A stretch of DNA of 60,304 nt from an uncultured Pelagibacteraceae bacterium. GTDB lineage: Bacteria; Pseudomonadota; Alphaproteobacteria; Pelagibacterales; Pelagibacteraceae. The translations under genes and the position numbers were made by a program. Below, piece after piece: positions 37,711-47,298 of the stretch; position 1 is the stretch's first letter; each line of letters begins with the position of its first letter. Under the pieces are notes generated by a model. It saw only the letters and a list, made by a program, of their open reading frames with translations, had not been told where the DNA came from and ran no database searches. The stretch is taken from assembly GCA_902516395.1 (NCBI GenBank), contig CABXYN010000005.1, positions 1 to 60,304 of the forward strand, written 5' to 3'.

Positions 37711-39620
37711 TTATATTTTTTAATTAAAACTTTTGAATTCAAAGTATCTAATATTTTATTTTCAATACCAATAGAGTCTAAATTAGCAAACTTATACATT
37801 AGCTCTGGTTTATCATGATCAATAAATCTATCAGGTAATATCATTGATCTAAATTTAAGATTACTGTCTAATAAATTTTTTTCACTTAAAAATTGGCTCA
37901 CGTGAGATCCAAATCCCCCTATTGAACCTTCTTCTATTGTAATCAAAACCTCATGTTCTGTAGCGATTTGCCATATTAGGTTTTCATCTAACGGTTTTGC
38001 AAATCTTGCATCAATAATAGAGATATCAATTCCTTTTTTTATTAAATTTTCGGATGCCAAAATACACTCCTGTAATCTTGCTCCAAAGTTTAAAATTGCA
38101 ACTTTTTTTCCTTCTTTAATTATTTTTGCTTTACCCAACTCAATTTTCTCAGTTATTTCAGGTAATTGAACTCCCACACCATTGCCCCTTGGATATCTAA
38201 AAGCTGATGGTCTATCGTTTATATCCATTGATGTATTTATCATTCTTACAAGCTCGGCTTCATCACTTGCTGCCATTACCACAAAATTTGGTAATGTTGA
38301 AAGGTATGTTATATCAAAAGATCCAGCATGTGTTGGGCCATCAGCACCAACTAACCCCGCTCTGTCGATTGCAAATCTAACAGGCAAAGATTGTATGGCA
38401 ACATCGTGGACGACTTGATCGTAAGCTCTTTGAAGAAATGTTGAATATATTGCAGCGTAAGGTTTATACCCTTCAGTAGCCATACCCGCAGCAAAAGTAA
38501 CAGCATGTTGCTCGGCTATCCCAACATCGAACATTCTTTCTGGAAATTTTTTTCCGAATAAATCCATTCCAGTCCCTGATGGCATAGCGGCAGTAATACC
38601 AACGACCTTACTATCTTTTTCTGCATGTTTGATTAATGAATTGGCAAATACTTTTGTATAAGAAGGAGTATTAGATTTAGACTTTTCTTGTTCTCCTGTT
38701 TTTACATTAAATTTCGAAACACCATGAAATTTATCCTCCGATTTTTCAGCAAACGAATAACCTTTTCCTTTCTCAGTTTTAACATGAATTAAAATTGGTC
38801 CATCATAATTAATATCCTTTACATTATTAAATACTGAAACCATTGAGTCAATATCGTGTCCATCAATTGGTCCAATATAGTAAAATCCCATAGAATTAAA
38901 TAATGTTCCACCAGTTACCGCAGATCTTAAAAAATCTTCAGCTTTTCCAGCTTGATTTTTAAATCTTTTTGAAAAAGCAGATATAATTAATTTTAATGTT
39001 TCTCTAAAACTAAAGTAAACTTTCCCAGATAAAATTTTTGCTAGATATTTTCTCATAGCACCAACAGGTTTTGAAATTGACATATCGTTATCATTTAAAA
39101 CAACAATCATCTTTGTTTTGCTGCCACCTGCATTATTCATAGCCTCATATGCCATACCAGCACTTATCGCCCCATCACCTATGACTGCAATTACATTACC
39201 TGATTTATTTGATAACTTATTAGCTACTGCTATTCCCAATGCAGATGAAATAGAAGTTGAACTATGAGCAGCTCCAAATGGATCATACTCACTTTCTGAT
39301 CTTTTTGTAAAACCTGATAATCCTTCACCTTTTCTAAGAGTTCTTATTTGTTTTTTTCTACCAGTTAATATTTTATGCGGATAAGTTTGATGCCCTACAT
39401 CCCAAATTAATTTATCATGAGGAGTATTAAATATATAGTGTAAAGCAACAGTCAATTCTACAACTCCTAGTCCAGCACCTAAATGCCCTCCTGTTTCAGA
39501 AACAACATCAATTAACTCTTGTCGAACTTCGTCTGCCAAAATTTTAATGTCAGATTGTGATAATTTTCTTACATCATCAGGAAAATTGATATTATCTAGA
39601 AATTTATAATTATCGCTCAC
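37707..39620 (-). CDS. dxs: 1-Deoxy-D-xylulose-5-phosphate synthase
   Basis: Dxs condenses pyruvate and glyceraldehyde 3-phosphate, the first step of the MEP isoprenoid pathway. The 637-residue transketolase-like protein has [16 protein letters not shown], the thiamin-diphosphate motif [18 protein letters not shown] with its Asn, [16 protein letters not shown] with the catalytic Glu, and [15 protein letters not shown]. Its ATG overlaps the ispA stop (ATGA), completing the classic xseB-ispA-dxs operon. Confidence 0.97.
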   Translation of the reverse strand: MSDNYKFLDNINFPDDVRKLSQSDIKILADEVRQELIDVVSETGGHLGAGLGVVELTVALHYIFNTPHDKLIWDVGHQTYPHKILTGRKKQIRTLRKGEGLSGFTKRSESEYDPFGAAHSSTSISSALGIAVANKLSNKSGNVIAVIGDGAISAGMAYEAMNNAGGSKTKMIVVLNDNDMSISKPVGAMRKYLAKILSGKVYFSFRETLKLIISAFSKRFKNQAGKAEDFLRSAVTGGTLFNSMGFYYIGPIDGHDIDSMVSVFNNVKDINYDGPILIHVKTEKGKGYSFAEKSEDKFHGVSKFNVKTGEQEKSKSNTPSYTKVFANSLIKHAEKDSKVVGITAAMPSGTGMDLFGKKFPERMFDVGIAEQHAVTFAAGMATEGYKPYAAIYSTFLQRAYDQVVHDVAIQSLPVRFAIDRAGLVGADGPTHAGSFDITYLSTLPNFVVMAASDEAELVRMINTSMDINDRPSAFRYPRGNGVGVQLPEITEKIELGKAKIIKEGKKVAILNFGARLQECILASENLIKKGIDISIIDARFAKPLDENLIWQIATEHEVLITIEEGSIGGFGSHVSQFLSEKNLLDSNLKFRSMILPDRFIDHDKPELMYKFANLDSIGIENKILDTLNSKVLIKKYN

Positions 39621-40486
39621 TTTGTTCTATTTAAAATATAATTTATTGTTTCTCTAAAATCGTCGCCTTTTTTTCCAAAAATTTTTAAACTTTTAAATAT
39701 TTTTAATTTTAAGTTATCTGCGTATTTAATAGTATTATTAGCGCCTAGTAAACTTATTAAAGTAGCTTTTCCCATTTTTAAATCTTTTTTGGTTTTTTTT
39801 CCTGCACTAGATGTTTTGCCTCTCAAATCAATCAAGTCATCAGCAATTTGAAATAATAGTCCAATTTCGTTACCTATTTTAGTAAACTTATTCAGGTATT
39901 TTATTTTACCAGACATTATAATAGGAGCAACACAACAGAAACTAAATAGTTTTCCAGTTTTTTTAATTTGCATGTTTATAATTTGTTTTTTATTTTTTTT
40001 AATTTTTTCATAACTTAAATCTAAAAACTGCCCACCAGCAATTCCTGTATGTCCCGAGCTTTCGGAAAGTAAGTTTATTAATTCTATTTTTTTATGATCA
40101 ACTAAATTTAATCTTTTTTCACTAAGAATTTGAAATGCAATGGTAAGTAGAGAATTGCCAGCAAGAATTGCCGTTGACTCGCTAAACTTTTTGTGTGTTG
40201 TCAATTTTCCTCTTCTCAAATTATCATTATCCATGCATGGTAAGTCATCATGTATTAATGAATAAGCATGTATACATTCAACTGCTGCTGCAACTTGCAA
40301 AATATTTTTTTTATCAACTTCGAATATAGACCCAATATCAAAGAGTATTTTTGATCTTATTTTTTTACCTCCAGGTAAAAGTCCATAAAGCATTGGTTTG
40401 ATAAGTTTAGTTTTTTTTTGTTTGGAAAAATATTTATAAAGATAATTATTAGTTCTATTAACTATTTTATTTAACTTTTTTTGCAT
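39617..40486 (-). CDS. ispA: Short-chain prenyl diphosphate synthase (farnesyl type)
   Basis: IspA builds farnesyl (possibly geranylgeranyl) diphosphate. The 289-residue protein carries DDLPCMD at residues 80-86, the two-residue-insert form of the first Asp-rich motif found in bacterial IspA. The second motif, [12 protein letters not shown], comes later, and GGKKIRSKI sits near the N-terminus. It overlaps xseB by 20 bp and dxs by 4 bp. The first motif differs from the DDVID of the long-chain enzyme at 34962-35975, separating the two activities. Confidence 0.94.
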   Translation of the reverse strand: MQKKLNKIVNRTNNYLYKYFSKQKKTKLIKPMLYGLLPGGKKIRSKILFDIGSIFEVDKKNILQVAAAVECIHAYSLIHDDLPCMDNDNLRRGKLTTHKKFSESTAILAGNSLLTIAFQILSEKRLNLVDHKKIELINLLSESSGHTGIAGGQFLDLSYEKIKKNKKQIINMQIKKTGKLFSFCCVAPIIMSGKIKYLNKFTKIGNEIGLLFQIADDLIDLRGKTSSAGKKTKKDLKMGKATLISLLGANNTIKYADNLKLKIFKSLKIFGKKGDDFRETINYILNRTK

Positions 40487-40721
40487 TTTTATTTGATTTT
40501 ATATCTTTAATTTTAAAATTGGTTTTACGTGATATTTCTTTAAAATTTTTTTGGAATTTTTTTTCTATCAATCTATTAATTTTTAATAAATTTGCGTAAT
40601 CTTCAGATGTATTTTCTAGATTATTTTCAATTTCTAAATTTTTAATAATTTCGTTAGCTAAATCAGTAAGCTCATTTAATGATTTTGACGCAATATCATC
40701 TGGCAAATTTTTTTCATTCAT
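40467..40721 (-). CDS. xseB: Exodeoxyribonuclease VII small subunit
   Basis: XseB is the small helical partner of XseA in the single-strand exonuclease ExoVII. The 84-residue protein has the SLNELTDLANEIIKNLE helix and a second Leu/Ile-rich helix, with a Lys-rich tail. Sequence conservation is weak, but the size and the position before ispA-dxs support the call. Its ATG is only 20 bp from the divergent tsaC start, so promoters for the two genes must overlap coding sequence. Confidence 0.85.
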   Translation of the reverse strand: MNEKNLPDDIASKSLNELTDLANEIIKNLEIENNLENTSEDYANLLKINRLIEKKFQKNFKEISRKTNFKIKDIKSNKNAKKVK

Positions 40722-40741
40722 ATATTAGTTGGTAATATTAT

Positions 40742-41674
40742 ATGAAAAAGAATGATTCAAATATTAAAAAAGCTATAAAATACTTAAATAATAATGAATG
40801 TATAGCGATCCCAACCGAGACAGTCTATGGACTGGCAGGAAATGCGTATTCGGACATAGCAGTTTCTAGAATATATAAATTAAAAAAAAGGCCTAGAAAT
40901 AATCCTTTAATTGCTCACTATTATAGCATTAATGACTTAAAAAAAGATTGTGAAATTGATAATAATTTTATTAAACTTTACAAAAAATTTTGCCCAGGGC
41001 CAATATCATTTGTTTTAAAATTAAAAAAGAAAAGTAAGGTTTCAAAAATCATTACAAATAATTCAAATTCTGTAGCGGTACGATTTCCAAGCCATCCATT
41101 AACTAGAAAACTTCTAAAAAAAATAAATTATCCACTTGCAGCACCTAGTGCAAATATTTCAACAGGTATAAGTCCTATTTCAAAACAGGACGTGGTTGAT
41201 GAATTCGGTCCTAAATTAAAATTTATCTTAGATGGTGGTTCTTCAAAAATAGGTTTAGAATCAACGATTATAAATCTTATTGGAAAACCTTATATTTTAA
41301 GATTAGGGGGAATAAACAGTAAATTAATCTATAAATTAATTAATCCATTAGAAAATAAGAATAAAAAAAGGATTAAAATAAAAGTTCCTGGTACTAGTAA
41401 ATTGCATTATTCACCAGGCATACCTGTGAGGCTAAATGCCAAAAATAATTTTCAAAATGAAGCTTATATCTTGATAAAAAAAAGAATAAAAATTAATAAA
41501 AACTATTTTTATATAAGCAAGACAAGTAATTTGAATGAGGCTGCAAAAAATCTATATAGAACGTTAAGAAAGATAAAAAAAAATGGGTACAAAAAAATTG
41601 CTATTGAAAAAATACCAAATATTAATATTGGTGAAGCTATCAACGATAGAATTTTAAGAGCATCAAAAAAATGA
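40742..41674 (+). CDS. Threonylcarbamoyl-AMP synthase, Sua5 type
   Basis: This enzyme makes threonylcarbamoyl-AMP for the t6A37 modification of ANN-reading tRNAs. The 310-residue protein has the YrdC core: PTETVYGLAGNA, KRPRNNPL, SVAVRFPSHP and the PLAAPSANIS block. After about residue 210 comes the additional C-terminal Sua5 domain, so it is the longer Sua5 form rather than the short TsaC. The HYSP linker motif (LHYSPGIPVRL) is clearly visible. It overlaps the downstream ABC ATPase gene by ATGA. Confidence 0.93.
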   Translation: MKKNDSNIKKAIKYLNNNECIAIPTETVYGLAGNAYSDIAVSRIYKLKKRPRNNPLIAHYYSINDLKKDCEIDNNFIKLYKKFCPGPISFVLKLKKKSKVSKIITNNSNSVAVRFPSHPLTRKLLKKINYPLAAPSANISTGISPISKQDVVDEFGPKLKFILDGGSSKIGLESTIINLIGKPYILRLGGINSKLIYKLINPLENKNKKRIKIKVPGTSKLHYSPGIPVRLNAKNNFQNEAYILIKKRIKINKNYFYISKTSNLNEAAKNLYRTLRKIKKNGYKKIAIEKIPNINIGEAINDRILRASKK

Positions 41675-42408
41675 AAAATTTAATTGAAGTTAAGAATATA
41701 AAAAAAAATTATGGAAAAAAACAAGCAGTAAAAGGTATATCATTTAACGTTGAGGAAGACGAAATTTTAGGTTTGCTTGGTCCTAATGGATCAGGAAAAA
41801 CGACAACCATTGGAATGTTGCTAGGCTTACTTAAACCTACAAGTGGTCAAATATTTATCAATAATCTAAAACTTGAAGAAAATAGAATTGAAATTCTTGA
41901 AATGATAAATTTTATATCCCCATATATTGAACTACCTAAAAAACTTACTGTGAAACAAAATTTATATGTTTACTCCAAACTTTATAAAGTTAAAAATATT
42001 AAGGAACGAATTGAGTATTTGTCGGAAAAACTAAGAATAGGAGAGTTATTAAACAGTATTACTGGGGAGCTTTCATCAGGTCAAAAAAATAGAGTAAGTT
42101 TGGCCAAGGCTTTAGTCAATGAACCAAAAGTTCTGCTGCTTGACGAACCAACTGCTTCTTTAGATCCAGAAGTAGGAGATTTTGTTAGAACATTTTTAGA
42201 AGAATATAAAAAAGAAAAAAAAATTTCGATACTTTTAGCTTCTCACAATATGAATGAAGTCACACGTTTGTGCAAATCTGTATTAATGATGAAAAACGGA
42301 GAAATAATAGACCAAGGTAAACCTGAAGATTTAATTACAAAACATGGAAGAGCAAATCTAGAGGAAGTCTTTTTAAAACTATCAAGGAGTAAAAGTGAGT
42401 TTAACTAG
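41671..42408 (+). CDS. ABC transporter ATP-binding protein (ABC-2 exporter type)
   Basis: The 245-residue ATPase has Walker A GPNGSGKTT near residue 35, a Q-loop region, the signature LSSGQKNRVSLAKAL, Walker B VLLLDEP and the switch His in ASHN. Similarity is to the CcmA/YadG-like group that pairs with ABC-2 permeases and exports lipids, polysaccharides or drugs. It overlaps the upstream Sua5 gene by 4 bp and its own permease by 14 bp. The substrate is unknown. Confidence 0.93.
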   Translation: MKNLIEVKNIKKNYGKKQAVKGISFNVEEDEILGLLGPNGSGKTTTIGMLLGLLKPTSGQIFINNLKLEENRIEILEMINFISPYIELPKKLTVKQNLYVYSKLYKVKNIKERIEYLSEKLRIGELLNSITGELSSGQKNRVSLAKALVNEPKVLLLDEPTASLDPEVGDFVRTFLEEYKKEKKISILLASHNMNEVTRLCKSVLMMKNGEIIDQGKPEDLITKHGRANLEEVFLKLSRSKSEFN

Positions 42409-43186
42409 AATATACGGTTTATTTTTAAGGCATTTTTATCTAATCACTAGATCATTTCCTAGAATATTAGATCTAGTTTACTGGCCATCTATTCAAATTA
42501 CATTATGGGGATTTATATCTAATTTTTTTGCAACACATACAACTTATTACAATAATGCAGTTGGTGTAATCCTTACTTGTGCAATTCTCTATGATTTTTT
42601 GTTTAGGACAAGTATTGGTTTTAACATGCTTTTTTTGGAGGAAATATGGAGTAGAAATTTTACTAATCTTTTCATAGCACCAATGAGAATTGGTGAGATT
42701 TTAACCTCACTTGTTATAACTGCTTTAATTAGATCATTAATTGGTCTTGTTCCAGCAATTTTACTTACATCCCCATTGTTTGGAATTTCAATTTTAGATT
42801 TAGGAATATTTTTATTTTTTCTTTTTTTAAGTCTTTATATTTTTGGAATCACACTTGGCATTTTAGTTTCTTCAGGTTTGCTTAGATTTGGTCCATCATT
42901 TGAAAATATAGCATGGTCAACAATGTTTTTACTAGCACCTTTTGGATGTATTTATTATCCAATAGAAACTCTTCCAGAAATATTTCAAAAAATAGCCTAT
43001 GCACTTCCATTGGTTTACATATTTGAAGAGGCTAGAAATATTTTGATTAATCAAACAGTTAATATCGAAAATGTTTATTATGCATTTATTTGGAACGCTT
43101 TTTATTTTTCTCTTTCAATTGCTTTATTTTATTATTCTTTCAATGCCGCAAAAAATAAGGGGACTTTGATTAATATGGGTGAATAA
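42395..43186 (+). CDS. ABC-2 type transporter permease
   Basis: This is a 263-residue membrane protein with about six hydrophobic helices and the ABC-2 permease layout. An amphipathic N-terminus (RIYGLFLRHFYLITRS) comes first, and LAPFGCIYYPIETLPEIFQKIAYALPL, the family's loop and re-entrant motif, lies near the C-terminal half. Translation starts at GTG (42395), preceded by an AAGGAGT Shine-Dalgarno inside the ATPase gene. It forms the exporter with the preceding ATPase. Its stop codon touches the 3' end of the convergent tRNA-Arg. Confidence 0.92.
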   Translation: MSLTRIYGLFLRHFYLITRSFPRILDLVYWPSIQITLWGFISNFFATHTTYYNNAVGVILTCAILYDFLFRTSIGFNMLFLEEIWSRNFTNLFIAPMRIGEILTSLVITALIRSLIGLVPAILLTSPLFGISILDLGIFLFFLFLSLYIFGITLGILVSSGLLRFGPSFENIAWSTMFLLAPFGCIYYPIETLPEIFQKIAYALPLVYIFEEARNILINQTVNIENVYYAFIWNAFYFSLSIALFYYSFNAAKNKGTLINMGE

Positions 43187-43263
43187 TGGTGCGCCCGCAA
43201 GGAGTCGAACCCTGAACCTCCAGAGCCGAAATCTGGCGCTCTATCCAGTTGAGCTACAAGCGC
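43187..43263 (-). tRNA. tRNA-Arg (anticodon TCG)
   Basis: The minus strand folds as a cloverleaf. The acceptor stem GCGCTTG pairs with CGGGCGC (two G-U pairs), with discriminator A and an encoded CCA. The anticodon arm CCAGA-TTTCGGC-TCTGG gives anticodon TCG, and the T-arm is CAGGG-TTCGACT-CCTTG. It would read CGA-type arginine codons. It directly abuts the ABC permease stop and is divergent from the pseudouridine synthase gene. Confidence 0.96.
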
Positions 43264-43268
43264 ATATT

Positions 43269-43280
43269 ATATAATTATAT
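43269..43280. promoter_or_regulatory. Palindrome with overlapping divergent -10 elements
   Basis: The 12-bp palindrome ATATAATTATAT contains TATAAT on both strands (43270-43275 plus, 43274-43279 minus). It sits in the 21-bp gap between tRNA-Arg and the rluD-like gene, at a plausible distance from both. No good -35 hexamer is visible in either direction. Confidence 0.35.
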
Positions 43281-43284
43281 CAAT

Positions 43285-44262
43285 ATGAAAAGTATTATAA
43301 ATATAAAAGTTAAAAATAAAGAAAAAAATTCAAGAATAGATATTCTTTTATCCAATCAGGATAATAAATTAAGTAGGTCTAGAGTAAAAAGTTTAATTTT
43401 AGAAAATAAATTAAAAATTAATAATATTATTATTACTGATCCCTCTAGGAAAATTAAATTGAATGATGAAATTTATTTTGAGATTTCAGAACCAAAAAAA
43501 GAGACTCTTGAGCCATTTGAATATCCTCTTGATATTATCCACGAAGATAAAGATTTAATAGTTATTAATAAATCTGCAGGAATTTCTATGCATCCTGGAC
43601 CAGGAAATTATGACAACACAATTGTAAACGCATTGATAAATTATGATAGTAAAAATTTATCAAATATCGGAAACGAACTTAGACCAGGAATTGTGCACAG
43701 GATAGACAAGGATACATCTGGATTAATAGTTGTCGCTAAAAATAATATTTCACACGAAAACTTATCTAAGCAATTTTCTGATCATTCTATTACTAGAGTT
43801 TACCAAGCTTTAGTCTGGGGTAAAATAAGACCTCAAAATGGAAAAATAGAAACGTTTATTACTCGAAGTTCAAGAAACAGACAAATGATGGAGGTTTCAT
43901 CTAAGAAAGGTAAAAGAGCTGTGACAAATTATAAAACTTTAGAAATATTTGAGAATAAAAAAATTCCAACATTTAGTCTTGTTGAATGTAAACTAGAAAC
44001 AGGAAGAACGCACCAAATAAGAGTCCATTTGTCTTACAAAGGTAATAATATTTTAGGTGACAAAAAATATAAAAAAAAATACAAAAAATTTGTTAATATT
44101 GATAGTGAACTTGACGAAAGTTTAAATGCACTTAATAGACAATTTTTACACGCAAAAACTATTGGTTTTAATCATCCTAATAATAATGAAAGACTTGAAT
44201 TTACATCAAAATTACCAGCAGATTTAGAACAGATTTTAAAAAAACTAAGAAAAATCAAGTAA
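43285..44262 (+). CDS. rluD: RluA/RluD-family 23S rRNA pseudouridine synthase
   Basis: The protein has an N-terminal S4 RNA-binding domain (SRIDILLSNQDNKLSRSRVKSLI) and the pseudouridine synthase domain. That domain has the catalytic Asp in HRIDKDTSGLIVVAKN and the RTHQIRVHLSYKGNNILGD motif near the end. I start at the Met of MKSIINIKVKN, 13 codons into the longest frame, because earlier codons lie inside tRNA-Arg. The length then is 325 residues. Gene position just before rpoH is typical of RluD in alphaproteobacteria; RluC specificity cannot be excluded. Confidence 0.9.
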   Translation: MKSIINIKVKNKEKNSRIDILLSNQDNKLSRSRVKSLILENKLKINNIIITDPSRKIKLNDEIYFEISEPKKETLEPFEYPLDIIHEDKDLIVINKSAGISMHPGPGNYDNTIVNALINYDSKNLSNIGNELRPGIVHRIDKDTSGLIVVAKNNISHENLSKQFSDHSITRVYQALVWGKIRPQNGKIETFITRSSRNRQMMEVSSKKGKRAVTNYKTLEIFENKKIPTFSLVECKLETGRTHQIRVHLSYKGNNILGDKKYKKKYKKFVNIDSELDESLNALNRQFLHAKTIGFNHPNNNERLEFTSKLPADLEQILKKLRKIK

Positions 44263-44280
44263 TAAAAACATTGTAAAAAT

Positions 44281-44303
44281 TTATTTATTTATTAAATAAA
44301 TAA
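44281..44303 (+). repeat. A/T-only inverted repeat before rpoH
   Basis: TTATTTATTTA and its exact complement TAAATAAATAA flank a single T, ending 5 bp before the rpoH ATG. In RNA it can form a 10-bp A-U stem with a 3-nt loop. It could be a weak terminator for rluD, an upstream promoter element, or a temperature-sensitive hairpin at the rpoH start. No Shine-Dalgarno is visible in the remaining 5 bases. Confidence 0.7.
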
Positions 44304-44308
44304 TCCAG

Positions 44309-45199
44309 ATGAATAAAAATACATATAACTTACCAGCACTTTCAAATGAAGGTGGATTAGCTGCGTATCTTGCTCAAATTAAAAAATTTCCAATGCTTGC
44401 AGCTGAGGAAGAATATATGTTAGCTAAAAATTGGAAATCAACTGGAAATGTAAAAGCAGCGGAAAAACTTGTAACTAGCCATTTGAGATTAGTTGCAAAG
44501 ATAGCGATGGGCTACAAAGGTTATGGTTTGCCTCTTAACGAAATGATATCTGAAGGTAATGTGGGATTAATGCAGGCAGTAAAAAAATTTGAGCCAGAAA
44601 AAGGTTTTAGACTTGCAACTTATGCAATGTGGTGGATCAGAGCTTCAATACAAGAATACATATTAAGGTCATGGAGTTTAGTTAAAATAGGAACAACAAC
44701 TGCGCAGAAAAAACTTTTTTTTAATCTAAAAAAAATTAAAAACCAAATAGCACCACGTTCAGAAGGAGATCTAAGAAAAGAGCACGTTGAGGATATTGCT
44801 AAAAGACTTTCAGTAAGTGAGAGTGAAGTTGTTTCAATGAATAGAAGACTTTCAGGAAAAGAACAATCTTTAAATGCTCCAATAGGTGAAGATGGAGATG
44901 AGTGGCAAGACTGGGTAGTTGATAATGAAATGGATCATGAATTAAAAATCGCACAAAGTGATGAAATGGAACAAAGAAAAGATCTTCTTCAAGACTCAAT
45001 AAAAGTACTAAATGAGAGAGAGAAAAAGATTTTATACTCAAGAAGATTAACAGATGAACCAATAACTTTAGATGAGCTAAGTAAAAAGTATAATATAAGT
45101 AGAGAAAGAGTAAGGCAAATAGAAAATAAAGCTTTTGAAAAGCTTCAAAAACACATGCTTAACTCCGCAAAATCAAAAAACTTACTGCCAGCAAATTAA
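44309..45199 (+). CDS. rpoH: Heat-shock RNA polymerase sigma factor (sigma-32)
   Basis: RpoH directs RNA polymerase to heat-shock promoters. The 296-residue protein has region 2 ([17 protein letters not shown] and [20 protein letters not shown]), the sigma-32-specific RpoH box QKKLFFNL at residues 133-140, region 3, and region 4 with the SREERVRQIE-like helix-turn-helix ([16 protein letters not shown]). It is full length. Likely targets in this window are the envelope and membrane proteases DegP and FtsH. Its 3' end overlaps the convergent purA by 4 bp. Confidence 0.96.
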   Translation: MNKNTYNLPALSNEGGLAAYLAQIKKFPMLAAEEEYMLAKNWKSTGNVKAAEKLVTSHLRLVAKIAMGYKGYGLPLNEMISEGNVGLMQAVKKFEPEKGFRLATYAMWWIRASIQEYILRSWSLVKIGTTTAQKKLFFNLKKIKNQIAPRSEGDLRKEHVEDIAKRLSVSESEVVSMNRRLSGKEQSLNAPIGEDGDEWQDWVVDNEMDHELKIAQSDEMEQRKDLLQDSIKVLNEREKKILYSRRLTDEPITLDELSKKYNISRERVRQIENKAFEKLQKHMLNSAKSKNLLPAN

Positions 45200-46488
45200 A
45201 GATTAAAAGGATCTTCAATTAAGATTGTATCATTTCTCTCTGGGCTAGTAGAAATACTTGAAATTCTAGTCTCAACAAACGTTTCTAATTCTTTTATATA
45301 ATTTTTTGCATTTTCTGGTAATTCTTTAAATTTTTTTATACCTACTGTTGAAGATTTCCAACCTTTGAAGGATTTGTATATCGGTTTAGCCATAAATTGT
45401 TCATCAACTGAGGCTGGAAGGTAATCATATTTTTTACCATTTATCTCATAAGCAACGCACATTTTAATTTCATCTAATTCGTCTAGCACATCTAGTTTGG
45501 TTAGCGCAATTCCGTCAATGCCCGAAATTTTTAGAGTTTGTCTTACTAGCACTCCATCAAACCAACCACATCTTCTCTTTCGACTTGTGACTGTTCCAAA
45601 TTCCTTTCCTCTTGTTCCAAGCGAATCCCCAATCTCATCTGTTAGCTCTGTTGGAAAAGGACCTTCTCCAACTCTCGTGGTATAAGCTTTTGTAATGCCT
45701 AGAACATAATTAATTGAGTTAATTCCACAGCCTGAGCCAGTCGCAGCTGCCGAAGCGACAGTATTAGAAGAGGTTACAAATGGATAAGTCCCATGATCAA
45801 CGTCTAAAAGAACTCCTTGAGCACCTTCAAATAATATTTTTTTATTTTGAAATTTAAATTCGTCAATTTTTTTCCATACTGGCTGTGAAAATTTAAGTAT
45901 TTGTGGTGCAATATTTAATAGATCTTTTTTTAACTGCTCTTTTTTAAATTCAGTTTTTCCTAAGCCTTTTCTTATTGCATTATGATGACTTAATACGACG
46001 TCTAATCTTTTATCCAAATTATTTTCTGATGCAAGATCCATTACTCTTATTGATCTTCTGCCAATCTTATCTTCATACGCTGGTCCTATTCCTCTTCTTG
46101 TGGTCCCTATTTTAGATTTGCCTGCCGCATCTTCTCTGATCTCATCCATTTCTTTATGGAATGGCAAGATAAGGGTAGCTGCTTCAGATAAGATTAAATT
46201 GTCAGAATTAACTTCTACATTTTTAGATTTAATTTCATAAATCTCTTCTAGGAGTGCCCATGGATCAACCACTACTCCATTTCCTATTATAGATATTTTA
46301 TTTTTTCTAACTATTCCTGATGGCAACAGTCTTAATTTGTAAACTACACCATCTATAACAAGAGTGTGGCCAGCATTATGTCCGCCTTGAAATCTTACTA
46401 TTACATCAGCCTCACTAGAGAGCCAATCAACAATTTTACCTTTTCCTTCATCTCCCCACTGGGAACCGACTACAACGACATTTTTCAT
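45196..46488 (-). CDS. purA: Adenylosuccinate synthetase
   Basis: PurA joins IMP and aspartate with GTP to form adenylosuccinate, the first step to AMP. The 430-residue protein has the P-loop [14 protein letters not shown] at residues 9-22, [43 protein letters not shown] and [12 protein letters not shown]. The GTP base-recognition segment TKLDVLD lies towards the C-terminus. It is the last gene of the long minus-strand unit and overlaps thiD by ATGA. Confidence 0.97.
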   Translation of the reverse strand: MKNVVVVGSQWGDEGKGKIVDWLSSEADVIVRFQGGHNAGHTLVIDGVVYKLRLLPSGIVRKNKISIIGNGVVVDPWALLEEIYEIKSKNVEVNSDNLILSEAATLILPFHKEMDEIREDAAGKSKIGTTRRGIGPAYEDKIGRRSIRVMDLASENNLDKRLDVVLSHHNAIRKGLGKTEFKKEQLKKDLLNIAPQILKFSQPVWKKIDEFKFQNKKILFEGAQGVLLDVDHGTYPFVTSSNTVASAAATGSGCGINSINYVLGITKAYTTRVGEGPFPTELTDEIGDSLGTRGKEFGTVTSRKRRCGWFDGVLVRQTLKISGIDGIALTKLDVLDELDEIKMCVAYEINGKKYDYLPASVDEQFMAKPIYKSFKGWKSSTVGIKKFKELPENAKNYIKELETFVETRISSISTSPERNDTILIEDPFNL

Positions 46489-47297
46489 CTAAAAATTTTT
46501 TTAATTTGTATACTATTTAAATGGTTTACAGGACCGTGACCTTTCCCTAAGTTTGGTTGCGTTCTTAGTGAATGATTTACATATTTAATTGCCATTTCAC
46601 AAGATTTCTTTAAAGTTTTTCCACATGAAAAGTAGGTAGTTATAGCGCTAGAAAGAGTACAACCAGTACCGTGGCTATTTTTTGTATTTATTTTCTTATT
46701 TTTAAAGATTATGATTTCTTTTTTATTCATAAATACATCTTGAATATTTTTATAATTTAAATGACCTCCTTTAATAAGAATATTTTTTGCACCCAATTCA
46801 ATTAGATAGGTACCTGCTAAAATTACATCTTGAATAGTTGATATTTTTGAATTAGTTAAAACTTCAGCTTCAGGTATGTTTGGTGTAATTAAATCTACTT
46901 TAGATAAAAGATTTTTTTTTAAAATTTTAATAGCTAGGTCACTTATTAATTTTTTTCCACCCTTTGCCACCATTACAGGATCTAATATTATTTTTTTTGC
47001 TTTTATCTTTTCTAAGGATTTTATTACTGAATTTATAACTTCTTTTGAATGAAGCATTCCTATTTTAACAGCGTCTGGTTTTATATCTTTTGCTGTAAAT
47101 TCAATTTGATTAGAAATTTCTTTACTATTTACTGGAATAATTGATTTAACACCTGTTGTATTTTGTGATGTTATAGCAGTTATAGCAGTCATGGCATATG
47201 AACCAAGCGATGTAACTGTTTTAATATCTGCTTGTATGCCTGCACCTCCAGAAGAGTCTGAGCCAGCAATAATTAAAATTTTAGATTTTATTTTCAA
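46485..47297 (-). CDS. thiD: Hydroxymethylpyrimidine (phosphate) kinase
   Basis: ThiD phosphorylates 4-amino-5-hydroxymethyl-2-methylpyrimidine twice for thiamin synthesis. The 270-residue ribokinase-fold protein has [18 protein letters not shown] at the start, [21 protein letters not shown] and the anion-hole motif [11 protein letters not shown]. It stands between glmM (1 bp away) and purA (4-bp overlap), with no other thi gene and no TPP riboswitch nearby. It could serve HMP salvage, which is reported for SAR11 bacteria lacking de novo pyrimidine synthesis. Confidence 0.94.
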   Translation of the reverse strand: MKIKSKILIIAGSDSSGGAGIQADIKTVTSLGSYAMTAITAITSQNTTGVKSIIPVNSKEISNQIEFTAKDIKPDAVKIGMLHSKEVINSVIKSLEKIKAKKIILDPVMVAKGGKKLISDLAIKILKKNLLSKVDLITPNIPEAEVLTNSKISTIQDVILAGTYLIELGAKNILIKGGHLNYKNIQDVFMNKKEIIIFKNKKINTKNSHGTGCTLSSAITTYFSCGKTLKKSCEMAIKYVNHSLRTQPNLGKGHGPVNHLNSIQIKKIFR

Positions 47298-47298
47298 A

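Noticed and set aside
47298..47298. TPP riboswitch before thiD
   Set aside because: There is only 1 bp between glmM and thiD, so no aptamer can be present.
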